Shown: positions 27,279-34,971 of the stretch, piece after piece
Numbering within the stretch: the first letter of the stretch is position 1
How the letters are laid out: each line of letters starts with the position of its first letter
Origin: JBEKCB01 sp052139675
GTDB taxonomy: Bacteria > Planctomycetota > Brocadiia > CAIUPP01
Direction: 5' to 3'
DNA length: 64,000 nucleotides
Assembly (NCBI GenBank): GCA_052139675.1
Contig: JBKQWE010000062.1
Span: forward strand, 1 to 64,000
Made by a program: the position numbers and the translations under genes
Notes under the pieces: model-generated
The model's database searches: none
What the model saw: only the letters and a program-made list of their open reading frames with translations
What the model was told of the DNA's origin: nothing

Positions 27279-29610
27279 TAATTGCGAGCGCGACCAGGTA
27301 CGCCGCGGCCGAAACGATGGAGATCCAGCGCCCGATCCGAAATCCCTCCGGCGCGTACTCCATCAGAATGGCGTGGTGTCCGGCGGAAAGCGGAATCGCG
27401 CGGAGTGTGTAATCGGCCGGCATCACCTGGTACCGCGACTGGATGCTGCCCGGCAGCGCGCGCGCGCGCCAGGCCTTGTCGAAGTTGTCGGTGACAAGCA
27501 GGATCGCCGGCCGGGCCAGGTCGGCCTCGATGACCAGGGAGTCCGTGCCGGACGCCTTGATTCTCACCTGCCCCGGCTCGGAGGAACGCTCCGGCGCGGG
27601 GTCAGGCGGCGACTCGAGAATCACTTCCTGTGCCGGATCGAACGGACGTTTCAGCATCGCGTCGAATATTGCCTCTCGGCCGCTCACAACCTGATACTGC
27701 GTGATAAGCGCCACGCGCGGCATCGAGCTGGGGAATTCGTCGGCTTTCGGCGCCGGGTCGCCGCTCCGCTGGATCACGTAGCGAAAACGCAGCATCTTGT
27801 AGGCCGGGACGTAAGAGAACGGATACGGCAAATACGACGTGGCGCTCTCCGGCTTCCTTCCCTGCGATGCGTAGACGAACTCCGCAAACCTGCCGGGCAG
27901 GAGCGGCCCGTATCCCCAGAAGCCATATGCGCGGAACGACATGGCGACATCCGGGTTGTCCAGGATGAGCACTCGATCGTCGCCGGGATGCGCGGCGACG
28001 AATTGCTTCAGCCCCGGCGGCCGGCTTGCGGCCAGGTGGAACGTCGGCCGGATGGACAGTGCAAAGAGGAGCATCTCGCCGGCGGCGACGATCGCGATGA
28101 CGAAGGCGAGCCTTCGCGCCGAGCGCAAGTAGAGCAGCGCGGCGGCCGCAAGCGCGCACGGGAGCGCCGCGAACAGCAGCGAGCGCGCCGCGTGGTCCTG
28201 TGCCGCGCGGGCGAAGGCGGAGTTGTCGTACAAATCGGCCGGGACGATGATCTCCTGTGCGGCGCCGACGCCGCGCATCATCCGCCACCAGCCGGGCGAG
28301 GGCAAGCTCGAATTCGCCGGCGCGCCGATCCACGCCGCCGCGATCAGCAGCGCCGCGCCGAGCAGCACCGGCGCCGCCGCCAGCCGCCGGTCCACTTTCG
28401 CCGCGCGCACCAGGCGGTCCAGCCCGATCCCCGAAAGCAGCGCGATGAACGCCGAGGCCTGCACGGCGAATTTCGACATCCCGCGGAACCGGTTGAACCC
28501 CGGCACGCAATCGTAGAGCAGCCGGAACAGCGGCGTGTGCGATCCCAGCGCGAGCAGCAGCAGGGCCAGCGCCATCGTGATCGAGAACCGCCGCCGCGTG
28601 CGGTCGGCGCCCGCGCCGTAAATCGCCAGCAGAAGGCCGGTCACGCTCAGGAACAGGCACATCTCCCACAAGTAGCCGAGGCCCCAGTATCTCAGATGCG
28701 TCACGTCGCCGAAGAAGCCGGGCGCCAGGAGCGTCAGGAAATTCCTCGGCGGGAACGAGAACACGCGGGCGAACTCGTACGGCACGCCGCCCGATCCGCG
28801 CACGCTGGACCCGGTCGCCTCCAGCCCGGTCCAGAGCTGCACGGCCGTGATCGCCGCCGCGCCGGCGACCATGAGGGCAAGCCCGAGCGCAACGCGCGAC
28901 CTCCGCTCGGCGCGGACCATGCACAGCGCGCAGTAGATCGCCGCGGCGACGGCGGTGTAGAAAACGTACTGCGGGTCGCCGCCGAGTATCATCATGCTGA
29001 TGCCGAAGATCCCCAGCAGCGCCCATCGCGGGCTTCGGTCCTCGAAGAGACCGTCTATGGCCAGGAAGACGATCGGGATCCAGGCCGTGGCGATCAGCCG
29101 GCATAGATGGCCCGCCGTGATGTGCAGGTAATGCTCGCCGCAGAACATCCACAGCGCGCCGCAGAGCAGGCAGGCGAGGAAATGCAGCCGCCGCCGGCTC
29201 GCCCACAGATACATGAAGAACCCGGCGAGAAAGACGTGGAGCGCGATGCCGAAGTTGATCGCTTTCGCGAGCGGCAGGATGAGGTATGCGCAGTTCGGCG
29301 GGTACAGCAGGCCGGACTGAAAGCCGCCGAAGTACGGCGTGCCGCAATAGAGGTACGGGTTCCAGAGCGCGAAGTGGCCGCGCAGGAGTTCCGAGAAGCC
29401 GAAGTCGCGCCACGGGACGTACTGGTGCGCGAGGTCCTGATCCGCCGCCGAGAGGACGACGTCGCCCGGTGTGAAGAGCACGTCGGAGAAAACGATCAAG
29501 GTCAGCGCCGCGAATATCCCGGCCGCCAGGAGCGTGCGACTGGCGCGGCGGGCGCCGCCCTGCGGAGGCGGTTCCGGCATGAGGTCCGTCCGCGCCGTCG
29601 GCGAAGCCAT
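27253..29610 (-). CDS. YfhO-like polytopic membrane protein
   Basis: 785 residues from the ATG at 29610 (GGAG about 8 bases upstream). Around 12-13 membrane spans in the first 560 residues, with the conserved early loop DQDLAHQYVPWRDFGFSELLRGHFALWNPYLYCGTPYFGGFQSGLLYPPN split over the first extracytoplasmic segment, then a soluble C-terminal domain (about 560-760) containing the ILLVTDNFDKAWRA...HHAILMEYAPEGFRIG block. YfhO/DUF6044-type proteins are GT-C-like and are linked to glycosylation of lipoteichoic acid in Firmicutes; here a lipid-linked sugar transferase role is inference. Convergent with rimO. A promoter is visible at 29652-29680. Confidence 0.8.
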   Translation of the reverse strand: MASPTARTDLMPEPPPQGGARRASRTLLAAGIFAALTLIVFSDVLFTPGDVVLSAADQDLAHQYVPWRDFGFSELLRGHFALWNPYLYCGTPYFGGFQSGLLYPPNCAYLILPLAKAINFGIALHVFLAGFFMYLWASRRRLHFLACLLCGALWMFCGEHYLHITAGHLCRLIATAWIPIVFLAIDGLFEDRSPRWALLGIFGISMMILGGDPQYVFYTAVAAAIYCALCMVRAERRSRVALGLALMVAGAAAITAVQLWTGLEATGSSVRGSGGVPYEFARVFSFPPRNFLTLLAPGFFGDVTHLRYWGLGYLWEMCLFLSVTGLLLAIYGAGADRTRRRFSITMALALLLLALGSHTPLFRLLYDCVPGFNRFRGMSKFAVQASAFIALLSGIGLDRLVRAAKVDRRLAAAPVLLGAALLIAAAWIGAPANSSLPSPGWWRMMRGVGAAQEIIVPADLYDNSAFARAAQDHAARSLLFAALPCALAAAALLYLRSARRLAFVIAIVAAGEMLLFALSIRPTFHLAASRPPGLKQFVAAHPGDDRVLILDNPDVAMSFRAYGFWGYGPLLPGRFAEFVYASQGRKPESATSYLPYPFSYVPAYKMLRFRYVIQRSGDPAPKADEFPSSMPRVALITQYQVVSGREAIFDAMLKRPFDPAQEVILESPPDPAPERSSEPGQVRIKASGTDSLVIEADLARPAILLVTDNFDKAWRARALPGSIQSRYQVMPADYTLRAIPLSAGHHAILMEYAPEGFRIGRWISIVSAAAYLVALAITVKMQSAK

Positions 29611-29651
29611 GTGAATTCTCCGGACCTCTCGCGTTCCATTGCCGTGCCGAC

Positions 29652-29680
29652 TATCTATCAAGCCCGGAAACTTCTGTCAA
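29652..29680 (-). promoter_or_regulatory. Sigma70-type promoter of the YfhO-like gene
   Basis: Minus strand TTGACA (29675-29680), 17-base spacer, TAGATA (29652-29657). Confidence 0.7.
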
Positions 29681-29703
29681 CTTCGAGATAGCGATGCTTT
29701 CGC

Positions 29704-29732
29704 TTCGCATGGCGGCCTGAAAATGATAGACT
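29704..29732 (+). promoter_or_regulatory. Possible promoter of a leaderless transcript
   Basis: TTCGCA (29704-29709), 17-base spacer, TAGACT (29727-29732), 8 bases before the ATG at 29741. If used, the mRNA would start at or next to the start codon. Confidence 0.45.
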
Positions 29733-29740
29733 ACGCCGCC

Positions 29741-31321
29741 ATGGAAATCGCGCGCGCGATCTTCTTCAATCTCCCGATGATCGCGACGGCCTTCGGTGCG
29801 GCCGTCATCGCCGCGGTCGGCTTCGGACTGCCCGCCGCGCGAGGGCTGAAACTGCTCATCGCGGCGCTGGCCGCGGCGCTGCTGCTCCACTTCGTCATCT
29901 TCCTGAACGCGACGCTCGCCTACGTCGTTTACCCATACGAGGGCAAGAGCGTCGTGGAGGGCGCGACGCTGTACAACAGTATGCGCTATCTCCACGGCGA
30001 GCAGCCCTATCGTTCGCCGGACGAGCTGCCGTTCCGTTCGCTCGTCTATCCGCCGGCGCACGAGATGATCCTCGCGGGCTTTCTCTGGATCACCGGCCCG
30101 TCGCTGTACGCGGCGAGGAGCTTCAGCCTGCTCTGCGTCCTCGGCGCGGCGCTGGCGGTCGGCCTGACCGTGCGGCGGCACACGAAGAGCCGGCCGGCGG
30201 CGTTCTTCGGCGGGATGCTCGTGTTCTGTTTTTACGGGCTGACCGGACAGTGGCTCGAGCAGGTCCGCAGCGACGCGCTGATGCTGTTGCTCCTCGCGCT
30301 GGGGACGTCACTGGCCGACCGCGCCGTCTCTCGGAACCGGTTTCCGCTCGGCGGGCTGGTCTTCCTGCTGCTGGCGGTCTTCACGAAGCAGGTGGCGATC
30401 TTCGCGCCGGCGGCGGTGGCGCTGTTCCTCTGGTCCCGGTCGCGGCGGACGGCGATCATCTGGGGCGCGAGCCTCGCGGTCTGCGCGCTGGCGGCGTTCG
30501 CCGCGATGCAGGCCTGGAGCGGCGGCTGGTTTTCGTTCTACACGATCAAGGTCCCGTTCTCCGCGGGAATGGAGTTCTCGAAAATCGAGCTCGCGGCGGC
30601 GTTCTTCGGGTCGGTGTGGATTCTGCTCTGGGGCGCGCTGGCGGTGGCGATTCCCGGCGAGGCGCGGAAGCGCGCCGGCCTCGGGGAAGCCTCTCTGGGG
30701 ATCGCGCTGTGGGCGTGGACGCTCGGCGGGGCGCTGGCGTTCAGTTTCGTGCAGAGCCTGAAGTGGGGCGCGGCGTTGAACGCGTTCGTGCCGCTCGTCC
30801 CGGCGCTGGCGGTGCTCGGAGGCGTCTCGCTGGACGCGCTGATGCGCCGGTTCAACGAGCCGGGCTGGGCGCGGATCGCAGTCGTCGCGGCGGCGCTTGC
30901 GCAAGTGGCCATGATTTCGTACCAGCCGACGCTGCCGTCGGACGGGGGCCGGGCGGCGCAAAGGCGGATCGCGCAATGGGTCCGCGCCGCGCGCGGCGAC
31001 GTCTTCGTCTCCGTCTTCTCCTCGGCGGTCTACTTGAACGGAAAAGAATATTTCGGCGACGACGTGACGATCGGCGACCTCGTCCGCGCGGGCGAGTGGC
31101 GCGGGGGACCATCGAACGGGTTGATCGGGAAGATCCGCAGCGGCGGGTTTTCAGTCCTGATCCTGCGGCCCCAATTGGAACCGCCCGACTTCGCCGGCGC
31201 GGTCCGCGAAAGCTACGCCGTCGCGGAGAGAATTCCGGTGCCCGCCGGCGGTCTCTCCCACTGGCAGTACATGGAAGTCTACGTGCCCAAGGACGCGCCC
31301 TGGAAGCCGGCGGAACAGTAG
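29741..31321 (+). CDS. Polytopic GT-C-like (ArnT/PMT-type) glycosyltransferase candidate
   Basis: 526 residues from the ATG at 29741. About 11 membrane spans; after the second comes VVYPYEGKSVVEGATLYNSMRYLHGEQPYRSP, with an acidic residue where GT39/GT83 enzymes place the catalytic acid, then a PPAHEMILAGFLWITGPS block. The C-terminal 110 residues are soluble (SVFSSAVYLNGKEYFGD). Such proteins move sugars from polyprenyl-phosphate donors outside the inner membrane; substrate unknown. Longer in-frame starts (29639, 29723) exist, but they fall upstream of or inside the predicted promoter. Divergent from the YfhO-like gene, so the two may share a glycan pathway. Confidence 0.7.
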   Translation: MEIARAIFFNLPMIATAFGAAVIAAVGFGLPAARGLKLLIAALAAALLLHFVIFLNATLAYVVYPYEGKSVVEGATLYNSMRYLHGEQPYRSPDELPFRSLVYPPAHEMILAGFLWITGPSLYAARSFSLLCVLGAALAVGLTVRRHTKSRPAAFFGGMLVFCFYGLTGQWLEQVRSDALMLLLLALGTSLADRAVSRNRFPLGGLVFLLLAVFTKQVAIFAPAAVALFLWSRSRRTAIIWGASLAVCALAAFAAMQAWSGGWFSFYTIKVPFSAGMEFSKIELAAAFFGSVWILLWGALAVAIPGEARKRAGLGEASLGIALWAWTLGGALAFSFVQSLKWGAALNAFVPLVPALAVLGGVSLDALMRRFNEPGWARIAVVAAALAQVAMISYQPTLPSDGGRAAQRRIAQWVRAARGDVFVSVFSSAVYLNGKEYFGDDVTIGDLVRAGEWRGGPSNGLIGKIRSGGFSVLILRPQLEPPDFAGAVRESYAVAERIPVPAGGLSHWQYMEVYVPKDAPWKPAEQ

Positions 31322-31334
31322 CCTTCCGGCCGGC

Positions 31335-31595
31335 TCAAGGATGGGCGAAGAGCATCTTCTGCACTTCGATCCCCTCGATCGCCCTCAGCTTTCGCGCCAT
31401 CCGGTTGGACTCTTTGTCGTCGCCGACCATCTCGAGGAGGATCAGGCCGTTGGGCGAGCAGGCCTTCGGGCCGGCCTCGTGCAGGCCCAGGCGCGTCTTG
31501 ATGCTGCAGCCGAACTCCGTCAGCACTTTCTGGACTTCCGGCACGTGCTTCACGCGGTCGGTGATGTGCACGCCGAGGATGAGATGTTTCTTCAT
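31335..31595 (-). CDS. TM1266-like ACT-domain protein (iron-only hydrogenase system regulator)
   Basis: 86 residues: MKKHLILGVHITDRVKHVPEVQKVL, then GCSIKTRLGLHEAG and NGLILLEMVGDD, the pattern of the small ACT-like proteins annotated as iron-only hydrogenase system regulators (TM1266 of Thermotoga is the type). These occur beside [FeFe]-hydrogenase genes; their biochemical role is not settled. GGGCGGGA precedes the ATG. The URO-D-like gene ends 32 bases upstream, so they are cotranscribed. Last gene of the hydrogenase-related island in the window. Confidence 0.8.
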   Translation of the reverse strand: MKKHLILGVHITDRVKHVPEVQKVLTEFGCSIKTRLGLHEAGPKACSPNGLILLEMVGDDKESNRMARKLRAIEGIEVQKMLFAHP

Positions 31596-31627
31596 ATTTC
31601 CCGCCCTCGCAAAACTCAACTGATTCC

Positions 31628-32725
31628 TCATTGCCCCGCCACCGCGAACTTCCGCCCTTCGTCGAGCATCGCCAGGTAGTTGTCCACCGGGATATAGTTG
31701 GTGACGCTGTTGCCGGTGCCCAGGCAATAGCCGCCGCCGGGCATGCATTTGCGGAGCGTCTCGCGGACGCGCGCGCGGACCTGCTTCTCGTCCGAGCGGC
31801 ACAGGAAATCCACGTCCACCCCGCCCAGGAGCGCGACGCGCTTTCCGTAGGTGTCCTTCAAGTCCGTGACTTTCTCGATCGTGTCCTCGAAGGAGTGCTT
31901 GCCGTCAATCCGGACGTCGTTGACGAGGTCGTCCATAATATCGTTCAGATTGCCGCAGGCGTGCAGGAGGTATGGCCGGCCGGCATCGTGCGACATCTTC
32001 GCCATGAGCTTGTGTCCGGGCAGGACGAACCGCCGCATGTCCGCGGGGCTGAAGAGCAGGCCGGTCTTGAATCCCATGTCGTCGCTGCCCCAGACGACTT
32101 TCACCCGGTCGAACTGGAGCATGATCTTGACGCTGCTGCGGAAGATTTCCTCCAGGCGGCGGCTGATCGCCTCGACCAGGTCGCGCTGCTCGAAGAGCGC
32201 GTAGCAGAGCGTCTCGTAGCCCATCAGCCAGCAGAGGTATTCCGCGAAATGCGCGAAGCCGCCGCTCGCGATGACGCACATGTCCTCCGGCAGGTTCTTC
32301 TCGTACCACTCGAGCGTCTGCGTCCCGGCCTTGGCCGGATCCGCCCAGGGGTACTTCTCGAACTCTTCCCAGTTGGTGATCGGGCCGACGTGCTCGTCCT
32401 GGAAGGTGCGGCCGCCTTCGCGCTTCAGCAGCGCGGAGTCCTCGACGGCGACGCGCTTGAGCGGCATGCTGAACCCGTCCAGCCCGGCGCGCACGTAGTC
32501 GTAGCCAAGGAACCGCTGAATCCGAATTTGCAGTTCCATCCCTTTGGCCGGCTCGTTCGGCGTCCAGTCCTGCATCAGGCCATAGCGTTTCGCGACGGCC
32601 GCCTGGACTTCCGCGTCGAGGAACAGCTCGATGCAGTGGACGCGTTTCGGCGTCCGCTTCCGAAGGATCGTCTCCACGAATTCTTTCCAGTCCGGCTTGA
32701 TCTCGCGGTCGAACGGGGTTTTCAT
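31628..32725 (-). CDS. Uroporphyrinogen decarboxylase-family protein (probable methyltransferase)
   Basis: 365 residues from the ATG at 32725, preceded by CGGAGG. The sequence follows the URO-D fold: WDYxRxG-like LGYDYVRAGLDG, a WEEFEKYPWADP segment, VVWGSDDMGFKTGLLFSPADMRRFVLPGHKL, then YLLHACGNLNDIMDDL and a C-terminal CLGTGNSVTNYIPVDNYLAML. Active-site arginines of genuine HemE are not evident; the HACGN site resembles zinc-binding MtaA/MtbA-type corrinoid methyltransferases. It is therefore more likely to move a methyl group than to make haem. It has its own promoter and is followed by the TM1266-like gene. Confidence 0.85.
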   Translation of the reverse strand: MKTPFDREIKPDWKEFVETILRKRTPKRVHCIELFLDAEVQAAVAKRYGLMQDWTPNEPAKGMELQIRIQRFLGYDYVRAGLDGFSMPLKRVAVEDSALLKREGGRTFQDEHVGPITNWEEFEKYPWADPAKAGTQTLEWYEKNLPEDMCVIASGGFAHFAEYLCWLMGYETLCYALFEQRDLVEAISRRLEEIFRSSVKIMLQFDRVKVVWGSDDMGFKTGLLFSPADMRRFVLPGHKLMAKMSHDAGRPYLLHACGNLNDIMDDLVNDVRIDGKHSFEDTIEKVTDLKDTYGKRVALLGGVDVDFLCRSDEKQVRARVRETLRKCMPGGGYCLGTGNSVTNYIPVDNYLAMLDEGRKFAVAGQ

Positions 32726-32790
32726 GTCAGCCTCCGAGAGTTGACGCTGTTGAGCCGCAGACGCGCCTTGGTTGTTCGCGCCGGGCGGAC

Positions 32791-32819
32791 AGTTTAGCAC
32801 CGGCGCTTCGCGGCGGCAA
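32791..32819 (-). promoter_or_regulatory. Sigma70-type promoter of the URO-D-like/TM1266 operon
   Basis: Minus strand TTGCCG (32814-32819), 17-base spacer, TAAACT (32791-32796), the same -10 as glgB. The leader is about 60 bases. Confidence 0.6.
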
Positions 32820-32924
32820 CCGTCGGCGGAAAGGAGATTGCCGTGCGACAGGGGATAAGCGGCGGTTCCGGCGGCGCTGTGGACGCCGTGGACGAGAAAA
32901 TTCCGATACGGCCGAACCTCGCGC

Positions 32925-33572
32925 TCACGGCGCCTTCATGAGATGCGGAGCGGGCATGTTCTCCTTCTCGGCCTCGGGCGCTTTTTCCATGGCGCGCCTC
33001 ATCGTCGCCGGCTTCCAGTTCTTGAAGTTGTCCGAATGCATGTGCATCCAATACGCCCCGAAACCGGTCAGCGCCCAGATGCCCGCCGCGACGATCAGCA
33101 CCAGCGCGCCCGTGGAGCGAAGCGCCTTGCTGGTCGGCGCGAAGAATGCCAGCGCCGCCAGGATGCCGCCCAGGCCGGAGAGGATGAATCCGACTCCGGA
33201 CATTCCAGGCTTTGCCGTCATGTTGAGATCCAGGATGCAGACGCCCAGGACCACCGGCACCAGCGCGGCGATGATGCCGTAGAGCGCGAGCGGGGCCAGG
33301 TCCCACTCCTTGGCCAGGCTCAGCGCGATGCCCAGGTAAATGACGCCCAGCAGGACCGACGTCTCGCCGAACGCGCTGTTGTAGGCGCCCGGCAGCGGCC
33401 ACCGGAAGATCATGTGGAGTCCGCACAGGAACGCGACCAGCCCGGCCATCGCGAACGGCGCCGCCCAGCGCTTCCGCTCGCCGCTCAATCCATAGAGCAG
33501 AAAGAACGCCAGCACCACGAAGCCTGCCGTCATGTTGACCAGCAGCAGCGCCACGTAGTCAATAAAGAACAT
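32925..33572 (-). CDS. DUF981-like polytopic membrane protein
   Basis: 215 residues with six or seven membrane spans: about 5-25 (VALLLVNMTAGFVVLAFFLL), 38-58, 70-90, 97-117, 130-150 and 160-180. A hydrophilic tail follows, ending EKENMPAPHLMKAP. The GAYNSAFGETSVLLGVIYL loop is a recognisable DUF981 pattern. Function unknown. GGAGGAGG lies about 8 bases before the ATG. It lies 147 bases below hydF with its own promoter, so it is a neighbour of the maturation operon rather than a proven member. Confidence 0.7.
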   Translation of the reverse strand: MFFIDYVALLLVNMTAGFVVLAFFLLYGLSGERKRWAAPFAMAGLVAFLCGLHMIFRWPLPGAYNSAFGETSVLLGVIYLGIALSLAKEWDLAPLALYGIIAALVPVVLGVCILDLNMTAKPGMSGVGFILSGLGGILAALAFFAPTSKALRSTGALVLIVAAGIWALTGFGAYWMHMHSDNFKNWKPATMRRAMEKAPEAEKENMPAPHLMKAP

Positions 33573-33694
33573 GGCGAGCCTCCTCCTGCGGAAATCCGGG
33601 AGCCGGCGGTTTCGAGAGTCGCCGGTTTGCCCCGGTCTCCGGTTGCCCTGTTTGCCGACGAGAACTCGTGCCCATACGCGCCCGCATCAACTAA

Positions 33695-33723
33695 AGCCTA
33701 TCACCGAGGCCGCGGGAAATCAA
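33695..33723 (-). promoter_or_regulatory. Possible promoter of the DUF981-like gene
   Basis: Minus strand TTGATT (33718-33723), 17-base spacer, TAGGCT (33695-33700), overlapping the hydF stop codon. Confidence 0.5.
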
Positions 33724-34970
33724 CGGGTTTCGACCGCGGATTTTCCTCTCAGCCGCTGATAGGTCTCCAGCGCGCCGGGGAAGGGCGCAAGCGCGCGCTC
33801 GAAGATGCCCAGCGAATACGCGATCGTCATGCCGTAGTTGGTGATCGGCACGCCCGCCTGCCGGCAGCGGAGGATGCGCGTGAGCATCTCGCGCCGGTTC
33901 CACATGCACCCGCCGCAGTGCACGATCAGCTTGTACGGACCCAGGTCGTCGGGGAAATCGTGCCCCTGCACGCTGAGGACGTCGAGCTTGCCGCCGACGT
34001 ACTGCATCAGCCAGCGCGGGATTTTCACGCGGCCGATATCCTCGCCGATCGGGTGGTGCGAGCACGCCTCGGCGATGAGGACCTTGTCGCCCGGATGCAG
34101 GTTCTCGATGGCCAGCGCGCCGCGGACGAATTCGGCCAGGTCGCCCTTGTATCGCGCGAAGACGATGGAGAACGAGGTCAGCGGGATGTCCTTCGGCGTG
34201 TCCCCGGCGACTTTCAGGAAGCCCTGCGAGTCGGTGACGACGAGCGCGGGCGGGCGTTTGAGACGGTCGAGCGCGTCGCGCAGTTCGCGCTCCTTGACGA
34301 CGACGCAGTACGCGTCGTTGTCGAGCACGTCGCGGATGGCGTTGACCTGCGGCAGAATCAGCCGGCCTTTGGGCGCTTCGAGGTCAATCGGCACGACCAG
34401 CACCACCAGTTCGCCGGGCGGGACCAGGTCGCCGAGGATCGAGGGCGCGTTGATGAAATCCTCCGGCGCGGCGCGGATCAGCGCCTCGCGCAGGTCCAGG
34501 ATGCCTTTCCCCGAGCAGGCGACGGTCGCGACCCACGGGATTTTCCGCGACTTCAGCTCGGCGACCGCTTTCGGGTCCGGTCCCGCGAGGTCCGTCTTGT
34601 TCAGCACGACCACGACCGGCGTTTTCCGCGCGGCCAGCTCGGCCAGGATGCCCTCCTCGAACGTGCCCCACGTCGCCGCCTCGGTGACGATCAGGCCGAG
34701 GTCGGTCCGGTCGAACACCTGCCGGGTCCGCTGCACGCGCAGTTCGCCGAGCGCGCCGGCGTCGTCAATGCCCGCCGTGTCAATGAACAGCACCGGCCCG
34801 ATCGGCAGCAGCTCCATCGGCTTCTCGACCGGGTCGGTGGTCGTGCCGGCCACGTCGGAGACGATCGAGACGTTCTGCCGCGTCAGGCTGTTCAGCAGCG
34901 ACGACTTGCCGACGTTCCGCCGGCCGAAGATGCCGATGTGCAGCCGGAAGCTTTTGGGGGTGCCTCTCAA
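33720..34970 (-). CDS. hydF: [FeFe]-hydrogenase maturation GTPase HydF
   Basis: 416 residues. GTPase domain: P-loop GRRNVGKSS near residue 16, DVAGTTTDP, the FIDTAGIDD switch and VVLNKTDL. The middle dimerisation domain follows, and the C-terminal cluster domain supplies EACSHHP and VHCGGCMWNR, giving the CxH...CxxC ligands of the [4Fe-4S] cluster. HydF is the scaffold on which the 2Fe subcluster of the H-cluster is built before transfer to apo-hydrogenase. The start is a TTG one base after the aspartase stop, with the ribosome-binding site inside that gene, so translation is probably coupled. Cotranscribed with hydE and hydG. Confidence 0.95.
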   Translation of the reverse strand: MRGTPKSFRLHIGIFGRRNVGKSSLLNSLTRQNVSIVSDVAGTTTDPVEKPMELLPIGPVLFIDTAGIDDAGALGELRVQRTRQVFDRTDLGLIVTEAATWGTFEEGILAELAARKTPVVVVLNKTDLAGPDPKAVAELKSRKIPWVATVACSGKGILDLREALIRAAPEDFINAPSILGDLVPPGELVVLVVPIDLEAPKGRLILPQVNAIRDVLDNDAYCVVVKERELRDALDRLKRPPALVVTDSQGFLKVAGDTPKDIPLTSFSIVFARYKGDLAEFVRGALAIENLHPGDKVLIAEACSHHPIGEDIGRVKIPRWLMQYVGGKLDVLSVQGHDFPDDLGPYKLIVHCGGCMWNRREMLTRILRCRQAGVPITNYGMTIAYSLGIFERALAPFPGALETYQRLRGKSAVETR

Positions 34971-34971
34971 C

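Noticed and set aside
31628..32725. HemE (true uroporphyrinogen decarboxylase)
   Set aside because: No haem genes are nearby, the HemE arginine motifs are not evident, and the HACGN site resembles corrinoid methyltransferases.
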